Source of the DNA: Gymnorhina tibicen
Lineage: Eukaryota; Chordata; Aves; Passeriformes; Artamidae
Assembly: GCA_013399875.1 (NCBI GenBank)
Contig: VXAZ01009318.1
Location: forward strand, 59,749-123,748
Length of the DNA stretch: 64,000 bases
Reading direction: 5' to 3'
The translations under genes and the position numbers were made by a program. A model generated the notes under the pieces. It did no database searches. It was not told the origin of the DNA and saw nothing but the letters and a program-made list of their open reading frames with translations. This document shows, in pieces, positions 37,030 to 51,012 of this stretch; position 1 is the stretch's first letter; each line of letters starts with the position of its first letter.

Positions 37030-40000
37030 GTATCACATGAAATTACACGAATTGTGCTCTACTTGGCATCTGCCACAATTTTGGTTTAAAACAAAGTGCA
37101 GCTTCTCCCACATAGCATCCTGATTAAACAAATAAACTATGGCGCTGACTGCAAGTGTACACACCAGAGTATAAAAAATGAACAGATACAATGGCCAAAT
37201 CTGTATTTAATTTTAATTAAATTTCATTCCGTAGCTCAGTTAATCCACAACTCCAAATGTCAGCAGGGCTTAGGCAAATGGAATGACATCTGCTAGACTG
37301 CACACTGACTATAAAACCTTCACTGCATGCTAGAGCTCTGGAAATGTACCAGGAGAAAAAGAAAAAAGAAATGTTCTTAATAAATATATATCAATATGCA
37401 CAAGTCTAATTTCAGCAGAACATAGGAAAGGTACTTGACAGAAAACCTGAGAAAGTTTCTTTATTTCACAGCTTTGGCTAATAATACTGCCTATCTAAAA
37501 CTGAACACAGTATTGTCCATTAGTAATAACATATTTACAATGGAATTGTGTTATTTTAAGTCACCTACTAAGAGATATCTTGTAGCTTGTGTAAATAAAA
37601 GAAATAATATTGTAAACACTCCATATTATTATTAATACAGCTATGTATCTGCATAGAAGTATTATCCAGAAGTTTCTGCTCATGTTTGAGAGCTGTAGGA
37701 AGACATTATTTCTGTCACAGAGAAACTGATGCACATTTTTAACAGCATTAAAGTACTTCAATGGTAATCTGACATCTAAATATGTTTACAGTGCCAGCCA
37801 CGTGACAGGTGGATTAGAAGAGAAGTTGAAGAATTTGAGGAAGGGAAAACAAAAAGACACTAACCGTGAAAGTAACCACAGATTTTCTGAGTCACATTGC
37901 CATATTGATACCTGTGTTAGTCCTTCATTTCTTTTTATCTTTTTTTCAGTCTAAAGGATTGGCCCCATCTTAGCCATAATTTTGGACTGACTTTTATGAC
38001 AAATGACAGGTAAAAACAGGTAGGGCTAAGGGAACTTGGGATGAGGCCTGTGTACATCTGAGATTGGGGAGAGGTTTCTCTAACAACGCTTGTGAGGTAA
38101 ACAACTGATTTTTAATATTAGTACCCACTTCAATGGACCCTATTTAAAATACTCAACCAAGGCAAAAAGCAAACATGAAAGGAAAAGCCAGTAGGCATTT
38201 CACAGTTCTTATGCATAAAAATGTATTAAGATGTCTCAATTTTCCAAATACTGACCACGGCTTTGATCAAAATATATAAAATAATGCTGAACTGCAGGAT
38301 AATGGATGCTCTGTCATAAGATCTGATTCTACAAATACTGAAGTCAGTCACATAATGTGTTTACAGGACAGAGCCTGTCATTTATGTTTCAATTTACTGA
38401 TCTCCATAATTGTTTCCTCCCCCTATTGATAACTAAGTCATTGAGCATGCAAAACGTGAAACAGAAGCTTCCATGTTTTTTCAAATTATCAGTACAAGTC
38501 CTTCCAGCACTATTAACTGGGGTTTGTGCAGCTCTTGCATATTTTGGATGGTTGTAAAATTATCAGTTGATGCAAGGAATATATAACATTATGTACTGAA
38601 AATTGAACTCCATTCTTCAAACACCTATTTTTTATTCAGGTGGGTAGAGTATATGGCTTTAATAAAAGTGCTTTTACCTATAATGAGAATAAAAATTTAA
38701 AAAACCCCAGAAGATACAGACAGTTTCGAGGACTACATTCCTATCAAATAATCTAATTATTTCTATTCCTTTTGCCCATAAAGTTTGAGCTTATTTTATG
38801 TCAAGTGCATTCAAGAGATATATTTAAATTTCAGTCACTAAACTAAACAAATGTAAATATGATTATACTCAATTTTGATTATCATAATTATATAATTAAG
38901 TGAAGTACTACCTAAAGTTCCTAAATTTATTTTTATCTTTCCTTTATTTTTGCTTTAGCAAAGGCTGCTCTCATCATTACAGAGAGCATTTCTCTTAAAA
39001 TATGAGCCTGCTTCAGAATTAGTTGTATCTGTTGATACTGTTCAACTTAGTTTTAACAAATTTAGGATCTCTATCTAACAGAATAGTTCAGAACAGCCTG
39101 ACATTTGAAAAATATGGCTTCACCATATTTTATGTACCTGTTAGCAACAAAACTTTTTATTTTTATGAATATGTGCAAGTGTAATATCTTCAAACACTTT
39201 AAAGATATATCTTAGAAAAAATTATTAATACATAGTTAGATATAAACAATATATTCTTAGAACTATAAATCCATGTGAAGTATTTAACTGCTAGGATTTT
39301 ATCCTTAAGGCTACATAAAGACATAATTAACCGTTCACAGTTTCCTCTATGGAATTCAAAAGACACGGACCCCAACACCACCATCAATGCCAACACAGCT
39401 ATTCATGTTAAAAACATTATGGTTTGACCCCAGATTCTCTAAGTGTAACTTTCTGATCTATATTAGTCTAATTCTACTGTCTGTAAATCTACCCCCTCAT
39501 CCCCACTGACAATGCCAGGTAATGGTACTTTAACTATTGAAAAAATAATGATATGTGTTTTTTGAAGGAAATGAACATGGTGTCATGAAACTACCAGATG
39601 GAACACCTTAGAGCCTGATAAGTATCAGCTTCTAGGTAGAGCATGGCAGAAGAGTCCAAGAAAGATTTAGCAATGAACACACACACTTTGGTATGTCACA
39701 GTTGATTCTGTAATTTTCTTTCCACTGTGGATTTGCTGTAATGCTATAGTCAATTTTACCCCTAGTGTTGCATTATTTCTGCATCCCTTTTTCATTTTTA
39801 GAGCATTGTCTTCCTCTCTTTTTCTTTTGAGGGATTTCTTTTAATCTTCTGACTTCTTATTTCTAGTAATATATGCAGCCAAACTGTTCATAAAGTTCTA
39901 TTTCAAAACTGACTTAATCACTTTGGAAGCTTTTTGTTAGCACTATTTACAAAATTATTCCATTGTCGGAAAATCAACAATGTATATTTAAAAGACCTGA

Positions 40001-40040
40001 AATATTCTAGAGGCCCATAATTCACAACTGGGAAAGCTTA

Positions 40041-40093
40041 GTGACAACAAAGGAAATAAAGGAAAACAAAGTGACAACAAAGGAAAAACAAAT
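40041..40093. repeat. imperfect tandem duplication (30-base unit)
   Basis: GTGACAACAAAGGAA starts at 40041 and again 30 bases later, followed by A-rich sequence in both copies. Confidence 0.85.
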
Positions 40094-41674
40094 GTAATAA
40101 AAATACCTATCTTCCACTTTCACCCTAAGGAAGATCAGGTGACTGTTTCCCTGAATATCCGAAAATTTCCCAGCTTGAGCAACTTAGTGTCAATGCATAC
40201 TTCCAGCCAACTGGGATGCAAACTGCCCCCCTCCCCTGCCACATATATCCATAGTAAACATAATGCTTCTATAAAAACATAATGCTCAGGAAGAGTGATT
40301 TTATGCAGCCCACTATGTCTCCCAACATAATGCACAAAATAAATGCATTACTGGAACAGCAGCTAATATAGTTAACAAACCGCCTTCATTTTTACCTTGT
40401 GTCACAACACTGCAGTATACATAAATAAACATGTTCAGTTATTCAGCCTCCTCTGTGACAGTCAGAGATTGCTGATTAGTAATACGCACCAAGTACAATC
40501 TTCAGATGTGCGCCTAGTTGTTCTCTTCCTTAAGTAGGAAAATTGTGGGCTATCCAAGTGATGGGAAAACCTGCATCATATCCATCCTCATTGCTCCAGC
40601 CATCAGCAGTCATAAAGGAAGGACCTATTAAAGGCTACAAGAACTGCAGTGTCTATTCAAGTGAATACTCCCAGGGCTTCAACTTTTGATATCCAAAAAG
40701 CTGCTCTGCCACATCTCCTGCTGTTGGTGTCACTGTAAAATTTCAGGTAATGAGGTAAGGGGCACACTTGGGTTCTTTGTACACCAAGATGAGGAAGATT
40801 AATTTTAGTGCTACAAAGATGGGAGTACTGGTACAGACAGCCACTAAACACTTCCAGCTGCTCTGCTGTCCTGGCATCTGGAACGGGAATCCTGTTATAA
40901 ACACTGCAAGTACAGAGCAGTTTCTTATGTTCCATTAGTGCGAAGGGGGCATGGGGTGCTAGATAAAGAGGGCGTTAGGAAAAATAAAATATAAATGAAA
41001 GCAAGATACTTCTCTGCAATAACTGCAACAAATAATATTGCTCAAGGGAAAAAAAAAGGGAATTAAAATGTTTCTGGAAAGAAGTGTGGTAGGTTCATCA
41101 TGATGATAGCACTGTGTTATCAAGGTCAAACCCTCAAACAGATTTTTGGTTTACAGCATAATTCTACTTCCTAGTTCACAGCTGATCAGAGAATATGTAA
41201 CTTGTGAACAAATACTAATGCTTATTGTTCTTTTTGTTTATCCTTTGACTGTTATGTGTGGACAATGGAGCTCGTGCAAACTAAAAATAAATATGGACAG
41301 TTGAAAACTTTGGCATTAAATGTTTTCCTATGTTTGGTCTTTTGTGAACTTGTCTTTTTTTAACGATAGGAAGGAAAGACAGAGTTCACAGCTCTGAATG
41401 CTTATTTTCCTAGGTAAATGATGTTTAATATTCTAATTTTACTTTTTCAGCAGAAAAAAAGGTTCTCTAAGGTTATTTTGAATGCAAGAATTTTATTTTC
41501 AGACTTTATAACAAACATATTTGGGAGAGCTACAGCTACAGCTTGCTAGTAGATACGCAGATACTACGTTACCATTTTTATTGATAAGATGGAATATTTT
41601 ACTTCTCAGTAATAGAATTCAATAATGATTTCTAAACTAGTGACCCCACTAAAAAAACTTCAGAATGACTATGA

Positions 41675-41675
41675 T

Positions 41676-41712
<37 letters not shown>
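41675..41712. repeat. compound (CA)n-(TA)n microsatellite
   Basis: About thirteen CA units followed directly by about six TA units. Confidence 0.97.
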
Positions 41713-43896
41713 GGACTGTGAGATTATATATACAAAAAATTGAATTCAAGTTTTAAAAATTATAATACTTAAAAAGCAAAGATCTTTTCAGAACCATGAA
41801 TCAAATTTTATAATTCTGGAAGGTAAATATTAAAAGAAAGGTTGCATACCACAATTCTCTATTTTTTTTTTCACGTAAAAACAATTGAGCTGTAAAACAA
41901 AATTAAAACAAATATATTTTCTAATTACTAAGACTAACATTTGTGGACTGATTAGAAGTCACCACATCTAGAATCTAAAAACTACATTAAAAAGCTGTAA
42001 TTTGCCTTCTTTCCAGTTCCATCATTATTAGCAGTAGAATTAATACAATTGTATCATCTAAAGTTTAGTAGGAAAGACACAAATCTTTACAGACTGTAAA
42101 ATAACCAAGTATAAATCTCAAGCCATGTAAGTAATATAAAGAACATAACAGCTCATTTGTAAACATTTGTCTGATTAAATTTTATTCCTTCAGATTTTTG
42201 TTGTTTAGATTTTTTTTTCTCCAAAGTTCAAGGAAGAAAGGAGTGGTTTTGATTTTACTCTATGAGCCATGTTCTAACTCAACGAGTTGTGCATATTTCT
42301 AGACAGACAAAACACTTCTGATCTGCCTGCCACTGACTGTCAAGCTTCTGCCACTCTTAGTGTCAAAATCAGAAGGAATATCACAAACTGATGCAGACAG
42401 ATAAAATAAACACCTAATTTTCAATTTCAAACTCACCATGTAGCTGCCATTATGCATTTTCTCAAACAAATTTTTACACTAACTGTACATATGTAAAGAA
42501 AAGAAAAAAGAAAACTTATTTTAATGCACTATGTGAAAACTGAACTAAACTACTCACAATAGGACAAAAAATATGTAAAAATATTGACTCCACAAGTCAT
42601 TGCCCCTTAACTCAGGATATTGTTTTCTTAGTGTTAGACCCCTAAAAGGGAAACAAACTGGGAAAGCCAAAAAAAAAAAAAAANCTGTTTTAAGGCCAGA
42701 TTACATCCATTATTTGTCCAATGTCCGTATCTTGCAGACTCTGCTAATGTTACTCTTTTCTCCCCATCCAGAATTAATCTTTCTTTTTGATTTGCAAAAA
42801 GAAAACCAGGTTCAAGTGAATTTTCACAGTGGAATCATGTAAGGAAATACAGTTCAAAAGCTGCACATTTGGTCTTTGAATAACAGATAACTTTTATGAC
42901 ATCTGTCCTTCTTTAAAAATATAAGTGTGTATATATGCGTGTATTCATATATATATATAGTTTGAAGTCAGTACAAAGGTATTCAAGTCATATACAATGT
43001 CTAAAAATACTAGTAAAATGAGACTGTAAAGCACAGTGCTACACATTACAAGAGTCAAAAAGATCATCAGTTTGAAGGAAAAGAAACACCCATAGAACTC
43101 TGGGCAGAGTGAACTGATGCCAAAGAAGATTTTAAATTCTGTTTACCTCTATGACTTTCTCAGCTTTCATTTCTACTGTTCACTCCGAGCCTTCATTCTT
43201 TAAGCAAGCTTCTCATCATCTGCTTAATTTTATAGCCTTGATGTGTGCTGGAACAGAGTTACCCGTTTGTACTCAAGGTAGAAATTTATGCAGTTTGTTC
43301 CAGTAACTGAATGCAAAGATGTTAAATATTGTTGTAATTGTTTTATCCACAGGAAATTCTTATTCTTACCCAACATAGTGTAACAACATCAATGGACACC
43401 ATATCTAGAGACTGCTAGGAGAAATTAGTTGTACAGAGCTCAAACTGAGGTGAAACTAATACAACAATGCAAAAGCAATGAGTGGTCACGCTAGCATTTT
43501 CGTCTGATGTGAGAGACTTTTAAAGGAAAATATTTTCCTATCATGTTAAAGCTGTCACCTATACAAAAAAAACTGACATAATAAAACCACCAGTCCAACT
43601 GTAGCAAAGCTTTCATTATGAAGAATGCAAGATAAAGGAATTTATGCAACAACCCATTTTTAATGGACAGGTTCTGAGGACAAAGAACTTACCCAAACCT
43701 CTGTGACACAAAATCTGCTACCAAAGCTGTGCAGGCAGACCTGTCCTTTCCCCACATGGAGTTTGTTGGGTTATGAGGATATCCTTCATGCACGAAATGG
43801 TCAGTGTGAATATGGCTAGCAGACATGAGTTCTCTCCAGTAGTAAGATTCACATACTGACTACTATGTCTTTTTTTTTCCTGTTTCTTCTGAGTAG
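41713..43896. other. unique AT-rich stretch with a homopolymer break
   Basis: No gene. At 42669-42684 an A run of about 15 ends in a single N, a typical homopolymer-length ambiguity. A short ATATAT run lies near 42947-42959. Confidence 0.5.
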
Positions 43897-43986
43897 CTGT
43901 TAATAACACTTATTCCAATCCTGAAACTGTTGGCTAACTATGCAGAGGAAGCACAAGAGCTTGTAAAACATTCATTGCAATTCTAT
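43897..43986 (+). other. possible 90-base exon, unproven
   Basis: A long pyrimidine tract (TCTTTTTTTTTCCTGTTTCT) ends in GAGTAG at 43896, and TAT|GTAAGTACAG at 43987 is a near-consensus donor. The 90 bases between are open in phase 0 for all 30 codons and translate as an amphipathic segment (LLITLIPILKLLANYAEEAQ, then ELVKHSLQFY), helix-like in character. I recognise no family. Splice-site strength on both sides is the best in the window, but no partner exon with a compatible phase could be shown. Confidence 0.25.
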
Positions 43987-46605
43987 GTAAGTACAGTGAC
44001 CTCGCAAGGAACTGCTTTATATGGAACAAGTACCTCGCATTACAGATGCTATCACTTGTCCTTATCCCCAGCTGTAACAATAAAATATTATTCTGTCTCC
44101 AGAGGTTTGTCTGAAGAATCTTTCTAACAAAAACAGATTCAAACAAAATGTTGGATACAATTAAATTCGAATGAGTAACTCCGTAATATGGTCCTTGAGT
44201 TGTGTTGGGCATGCTACATGGTATTCACGTGCTCTTTTACATCAGAAAGCAAGACCTGCTGGAAGACTTACTAAGATCTTGTTAGAACTACCAGAAATTC
44301 TTTCTACTGAGGGTCAAACGTATCATACGCCATCACTATGCCAGCTTCTTGCTGGACAATAAATGAAAAGTAAAAAACCTAAAGTATCTTAAAATTGCAT
44401 TTTTAACCATACTATAAGAAAAATATACAGAAATACAAACTTCCTGATGACTTTTCTAGAGATATAGTTGTCTGTAGCATTGCAGATAAGGACACCATTA
44501 AAACACATTCCCCTCACAATTAATAAATAATTATAAAACTGTAATCTTAGCCTATGAAGGTGAACCTTGAATTCAAGAACAAAAATATATCACACTCATA
44601 AAAATTATGTAAGTACAAATTGGTTCTGTTGTATTGTATGCTCAATGTGACAAAGGATGTCTCAACTGTAAATATGCAGGTTTTATTAAAATAATGAAGT
44701 AAAATTAAATAAATTTTAAAGTGCTTTCAAACCTTGTTTATATTATTAATAGTACCGTGAAAATAATACCATTAAACACGGTATGTAATAAAACACATTT
44801 AAATGTCTGAGGTATAAAGGTTATTTCTCATTTATACCTTATTAGATGCTTCCCTTTCTTCCATAACACTGTTCATCTGGCTTACACTTCATGCTCAAGT
44901 CATGCAGATTGGAGCTGACTCTCAATTACACAAAGTCTTTCTCTAAAGATGACAGACCAAATACAGTAGAGATAAAATACATCAAGGTTTAAAATAGGTC
45001 CGTTCAGCCCCACTGCCACTTCATCATGAAATGATATAATTCACTGATGCCTCTGCCTAGCCTAACATATGTTCTATTCACAGCCTGCGTCACTCTTCAT
45101 TTGTAATTCTTTCCCTTTTTTTCCCCCTCATCTTGTAATACTTTGCTTGGTTGAAGACAAATACTGAAAGGAAAAAAGAGTATTATCATATGATGACCTG
45201 TTCCAGGGTGTTAAGTCCCTGTCAAGGTTTGATTTTAACATGGGGTATTGATGACAGTACATGAATTCAGGCATCATCTCTGGAATTAGACTATATTAAT
45301 TATCACTTGAGTGCAGTAGGCATGAAAGTGCTGTTTCATTGACTAAAAGGATTTGACTGAATAAAAATCCATTTCTCATCTGGTTGCTTATGGATAAAGA
45401 CATTTTTTCTCTTTGCAGTGGATTTTTCTTTATTAAATATGATATTTATAAGATTGAATAGACTGTCTCATTCAACCACAGATATAAATATTTTTAAACA
45501 AAAATATTAAATCTATTGTTTTGTTGACAACTGCTTATATATCAAAGTTTACAGTTAGTCATTATGTAGAAAAGTATAAAATGTATATACAAAATGTATA
45601 TGTATGTAATAAAATATTATTTCTAAACAAAATTATGAAAGATTAATTGTTCTTTTATAAAAAATAATTTTTATAATGATATGTAGATGAAAAATATCCT
45701 GTAATTTTATTTTCACTTAGTAAGAAAGTCTATTTTTATGCAGGGAATTGTTCTTTATTTTCATGTAATCAAAAAATGAAGTTTAAATAATTAAAAAAAC
45801 CCTAGGTCAGTGTAACCAAGTTATCTAGAAAAATTCTATTTTCTGGCTCTTACTATGTAAACTATAACTTAGCTATAGAGAAACTGGAAGGAGATCTGAA
45901 CTTTCAAGTGTAAATATCCACCAAGATAGGTAAACCAGCATATGGCAATATAATGATACTAAAATATTTAACATTGTAATTTTTTTTTAATTTATCATTT
46001 TCAATTACCACCCAGAAATATGCGTTTCTCACTTCGTGTTAACGTGCTAGCTGCCTCATGCATTTGCATTGCCATAGCCAAGTGCCAGGAAACATCACTG
46101 CGTTATGGCCATTGCACAGATGTTGCCCATGGTATATAAATTTTCTCTTAGTGTACCAGCGATTCTTCCACCCTCTTTTTAGCATCCAGCTGTGCTGGGA
46201 GATGGTGTTGGGGCAAACAAAAACTGAAAAAGCTGGACTTACTGGAGAGCACTACACTTAGCTGCTAACACCAGCTGTGGGTATGTAGGATAATTAGAAT
46301 TATGAATATTTCAATTAGTTATATTTAATTAGCCATGCATCTTGTATCTATCTATTGATCTTTCTATATCTGTATTTATAATCTTCCTTAGAGACTCTAA
46401 ACAGAAGAGAACCATATAATGCTGTTAATTTTTAAAATCATGGTATACAATTAGAGATCTGAGGAAATGGAAGAAACTATTTCTTACTTTAGTAAATATC
46501 AATAAAGTATGGGTAGACCCACCAATTAACAGCATAATAAACACATTGAAAGTAAAAGAGATACATTCCAAACATTTTAAATCTTGCTTAATCACAGTAC
46601 TCAAC
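43987..46605. other. unique AT-rich stretch, no gene seen
   Basis: Only short open frames. The part at 46.02-46.29 kb is less AT-rich and keeps a few CpGs but has no further signal that I can name. Confidence 0.45.
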
Positions 46606-47352
46606 TGTCCTAGTTGACCTAGGTGACCCAAAATCACATATTCCGTGTTTCTCTCTACATCAGCCTACGCAAGTTTCTTTGCTTCTTTTCTTTCAAGACC
46701 TGCAGCCAGAAAATGGGACTCGTGTTTTACCCTGTTTACGGCAGGGGAGGGGTGCTGGGTCCCTTTGAAAACAGGGAATGGACACACAAAGCTCTCTCTT
46801 TTGCTCTCTCTGGGCTCTGGAGAGTTCTCCAATACTTCCATCACTGCTGCCTGCCGTTTGCCAAGGAAGGGGGGACCACAGCTGCCCATCACCATGGGTT
46901 CTGCAAGTTCCAGCTGCTGCCAGCAGTCCACCAGTGCTTTTTCACCAGCATGTCATAGAGAGAAAGCCTACCCAGTCGCGACACAGAGCCTGCACCAACA
47001 CCCTGGCAGCACTGACTCGTTTTGAACAAAAATTGTTTTTCCCAGGTTTTGTTTTTCCCCTGCTCCCTGTTGTTTTGTTTGTTTGGGGGGAGGGAGTTTT
47101 TGTTTTGGGGGAAGGCTTGTTTGCTCTGTTGTTTCCTTTGTTCTCTCGCTCAGCCCCAGTCTGGAGCAGGGGCCTCGCTGCCATCTTGTCTTTGTCCTCT
47201 GGCCCACGCGGTCTGCCTGGACAGCAGCCATGTGACCCAGCAGCTTCGCATCTCTTGGGTTTTGCTGTTCTCTTTTAGTAAACTCTTATTTTTTTCACTT
47301 ACATCCTTTTCAATTTGTCTCTCCTTATTGGTAGGAAGGAAGAGGTTGAAAA
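46606..47352 (+). mobile_element. long GC-rich LTR of an endogenous retrovirus
   Basis: Starts TGTCCTAGTTGACCTAGGTG, a start typical of songbird ERVL-type LTRs. It continues through CAAGTTTCTTTGCTTCTTTT, CAAGACCTGCAGCC and CTCTGGAGAGTTCTCCAATA to a T/G-rich stretch (TTTGTTTGGGGGGAGGG). It ends with TTTAGTAAACTCTTATTTTT and a short tail near TTGGTAGGAAGGAAG, as expected of an R-U5 end. Base composition is strikingly more GC-rich than either flank. Several overlapping frames of 80-166 codons arise from this composition and are not genes. No internal viral coding sequence adjoins, so it is a solo LTR. The 3' limit is approximate. Confidence 0.75.
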
Positions 47353-50300
47353 CAAAGGGAAGGTAACTTACTTCAGAGTCTCTGTCCTGTAAAATTGTCT
47401 TAAAATAAGACATAAACTACAATCAGAGATCAGCTTTAGCTAGTTCTAAAGAATAATTTTAAAGGATTAAAAATTATAGCCATTGAGAGAAGTACACTGA
47501 ATTATACCTTCCCAGATGTTTCAATAAGCAATAAGTTGATGACTTTCTCTAAAGGGATAAGCTAGATGATGATACTGATTATTAAGGTGGCATCAGAACG
47601 GCATTCACAAATCACAAAGATCAGGTAGGAGACAACATCTTGTACTACCACAGCAGATGATGTGGAAACTTTTGTTTTTAAATCAGGTAAGTTTTATGGA
47701 CAGTATTAAAGCTTCAAACAAAGGATCACGTGGGATCAACAGTTAGTGTTCTTCTGTGTTTGGCAGAAAGGAGTAGTCAGCCCATTTACCACTCTTCTCC
47801 TTTCTAGTACTTGATTCCCCTTCCCTTTTCAGGCCACAACTACCGGCATGCAGTAACTTGTCTAGCAGGTTGTGATTAGCTCCTCTGTTCCTGCAATTCT
47901 TTCCTAGAAGCCTCTCTCTTCTTTTACTCTTACTACCTTTGCCCAAGGATCTCATTCTACCTTCCCCAAAAGGACTTTCATACTGTGATTGTATCTGAGC
48001 TATGCTGAGCATGGCATAGGTGTGATAACAGTTGAAGCAAGAATGACAGTATCCAAGAACTAAAAAAAATTACCAGAGGTAAAAAAAAAAACAACAAAAC
48101 AAACCACAAACAAAACCCAACATGCAAATGTGTAGGGAAATGTTTTCGTAATTCTGGAATATCTGAAAGACAAAAAAGTCAAGACTGCTTTCCCTTCTAG
48201 AGGAGCATGGCATGACAAGTAGCAGATTAGAATGACTAAGCTTACTCTGCCTTCTCCAATGCATGATCCCTACCAAAAAAATTTTTGTCCCTTTCCTTTT
48301 TCTCCTCCAGTTATTTGGTTTGCACAAATTCTTTGTCTTACTGTTCTTGCACATTACAAGCCAACTGCTTGATCCTTGCTTTAGAATAGTATCCTCAGAA
48401 AAGTATGATGTGAATGAATGGCACTATTCATTCAAGTCAAAAGAAAGCCAGAGAGCTTACTGTATAAAACCGAGGTTGATTGACAACAAAACGCCGCATA
48501 GGTTATGCAAAATCAGGGAGGCTACAATGTGGGAATGAATGAATGAGAGCTGTGTGCTGAATGGGTGACTCACCACACCTACACCCTGCAGTGAGGTGCT
48601 TGCAAATATCTTAAGAATAGCCTCAGTAAAACATCATTATGCCAATGGTTAAACTCCATCAAACCCTAGGAAACTACAGAGATTATTTTAATACTTCTAA
48701 GTGTAATTATGGGCATTGTTTTAAAATACTTTTCCTTAAATACCAACTGCAATCTGCTACCTCAGAAAAACTGTCAGTAGAGCTCCCTTCTTATTTGGAT
48801 GACTCAGTAATCAAATGAAATCACATTATCTTTGATCTTTTCTTTACAGTGATGTAATTAAGAAACTTATGATTTGGGAGCAACATCTTTTAGCTTGCAG
48901 CTGTCTTCTATGAATATTTACAACATATCCATCTTTGTATGGATAATATAATCATTGCTTCCTGATGAGAAGTAACACATTTTTTATCTTTCATGAAGGA
49001 AAAGGCACATGATATTCAGCCAGCACTTCTACAGAGGCTTGGTTTGGGGTAAGAAACAAAAGTAAACATCCATCAAGACAGCCTAAAAGAAAACATATTC
49101 AGACTACTTCAAAATATCTGAACACTGCACCATTACAGTTGTAGAAACATTGGAGGGAAAAAGAAAGATCAAACCAGGAATAAACAAGACCAGTCACAAC
49201 TCATTCTCATGGGACCTGCCCTAGAAATGAATCTGCACCTGAGACACAAATACCCCAGATCTTCAGGGCTCACAAAAGATTATGCACTTGAGATGCTAAT
49301 CATCTAGACTCTATTAAGTATTGTTATTAATGTTGCTATTAAATACACAATATAAAAAAAACTTGCTTACCAGATACATAATGAAAGGGGAAACATGCAA
49401 TCAGTGTCCCACCTGCAGTACGCATCATAGGACACTCCTATTTGCAAGGAAAAGTGAAGTTGAGAAAGTCCACATAATAAATTTTCTTCTGACTTCTTCT
49501 CCTCGAAGAAAGCTGTCAGATACTACCCCTTCCAACATCTTGCACTACATGTGAACATTTTAAATTAATGAATCTATATCTGTGTAGAAGGGTTGATGGG
49601 AAGGCCAACACAGAAAATTTAAGACACTGATTACCCCACTCAAACAAAAACCACTGGCATGTATATGGTCTTTTACCCACAGTCTAATACACATTTCACA
49701 TGCAGTCTATGAGACAGACAAGTACCATGTTTTCATGAAATTCAGGTTCCTGGCATGTTTCCTTTCTCATGATAAAATTACACTTATTTAAAGCTGCTGA
49801 TTTTTGTATAGGTTGTTTGAACTATTTATTATGATTCAGGACAGTCACATCTATTCAAAAATATTTCTGCACTGTGCAGGCAGGTGAAAAATGACAGTTT
49901 GTGGACACCTTTTCCTCTGACACTTCTGTCTTATTAGTATAGTCTAACAACATAAAACTTGAAGAACAATTAAATGATCTGAAAGTTATTCCATAAGGCA
50001 TTAGGATACTATTAATTTCTTTACTGGCTACTGAGAGGAATATGGGGATGAGTCTTAAAACAAGATTGGAAACACTCTGGATAGAAAAATATTATTATTT
50101 CTAGACCTGACATACTTGAATCTGTAGTGAACAGGCAACATGACACCTCTTTAACAGAAACCTGGATAACTATGAAGCCTACATTAGGGATATTTTGAAT
50201 AATCTGAGATTTAATGAAAAATGTAGGGTTAACCCTTTTGCAATCCAAACCAAAATATCTGTTTTAAACTTCTATAATAAAATTACTTGTGAGTTGATTC

Positions 50301-51012
50301 ATTGCTCTTATTTTGCCCTAGGCAATCCTACCAAAAATGCACTATTTTACTGCTTCACTAGTAAACTTTCAAAGTTTCTTCAATTAAAGTGAAAAAAAAT
50401 GGTGGAAACCATAACAATTCTTCAGTAGTTATGAAGAGCAGAAGAACCATATAGGAAAAACAAGAACAGGAATCAGGCTGGTTATTCAAGAACTTGTTGC
50501 ATACCTTTGCATGGTTAAGACTTGCAAACCTGAGAAATAACTGATCTTATACCGAAGTAACCAAGGTAAAATTACAGCATCAAGATCAGGTTGAGACATC
50601 AGATGCTTTTACCTAAACTATTCCTATCGAGATTTTGAAAAACGAACAAACGAAAAGACAAACAGAAACCCAAAAGGATTTCCAACATCTGTACAGTTAA
50701 AATATTTCCACACTTTTTTATTTCTATGAGAGCATGCATTCTATATAGTCTTACTATTAAATCACTGATCAAATCAAATACTCCTTTAGCCATATTTGAG
50801 GTCTATATCACTCAGAATGCCAGTGCTAATGAGCTGTCTTGGTTTGCAAACAAACAGAAGAAGAACTTCTGAAGAAGTTTATGCATCTGCATTCTTATTT
50901 CCTTGCTTGGCATCTTAAAACTTTATAAACTAACTTTTGACTCAAAGCAAGCAGACAGATGAATCTAGATGAAATGCTGATTGCAGAGATCAAGATGCAG
51001 GACAGTCCAGTC
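47353..51012. other. unique stretch with pyrimidine-rich and enhancer-like parts
   Basis: 47740-47990 is pyrimidine-rich on the plus strand. The 48380-48560 and 48770-48960 parts are described separately. A match to an LTR start, TGTCTTGGTTTGCAAACA, at about 50837 is too short to call. No gene recognised. Confidence 0.4.
48380..48960. promoter_or_regulatory. possible conserved non-coding element
   Basis: Contains a perfect inverted repeat GAATGAAT-GGCACT-ATTCATTC (48412-48433), retained CpGs (AAAACGCCGCATAGG), and further on an AP-1-like ATGACTCAG beside ATCAAATG and CTTTGATC (TCF/LEF-like). There is no repeat signature. The frame ending at 48538 follows a good acceptor tract (TTTTTCTCCTCCAG) but lacks a recognised domain. 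Enhancer-like texture is inference. Confidence 0.22.

Larger units (their letters stand above)
36227..41674. other. unique AT-rich stretch
   Basis: No repeat insertion recognised. Contains a splice-bounded open frame (36971-37029) and a small tandem duplication (40041-40093), listed separately. The 92-codon minus-strand frame at 40657-40935 has no domain. Confidence 0.45.

Noticed and set aside
46623..47413. Overlapping frames up to 166 codons on both strands near 47 kb
   Set aside because: All lie in the GC-rich LTR; overlapping frames in five or six phases reflect composition, and no domain is present.
50837..50860. LTR-start-like word TGTCTTGGTTTGCAAACA
   Set aside because: Match does not extend beyond about 18 bases, and no U3 or poly(A) signals follow.
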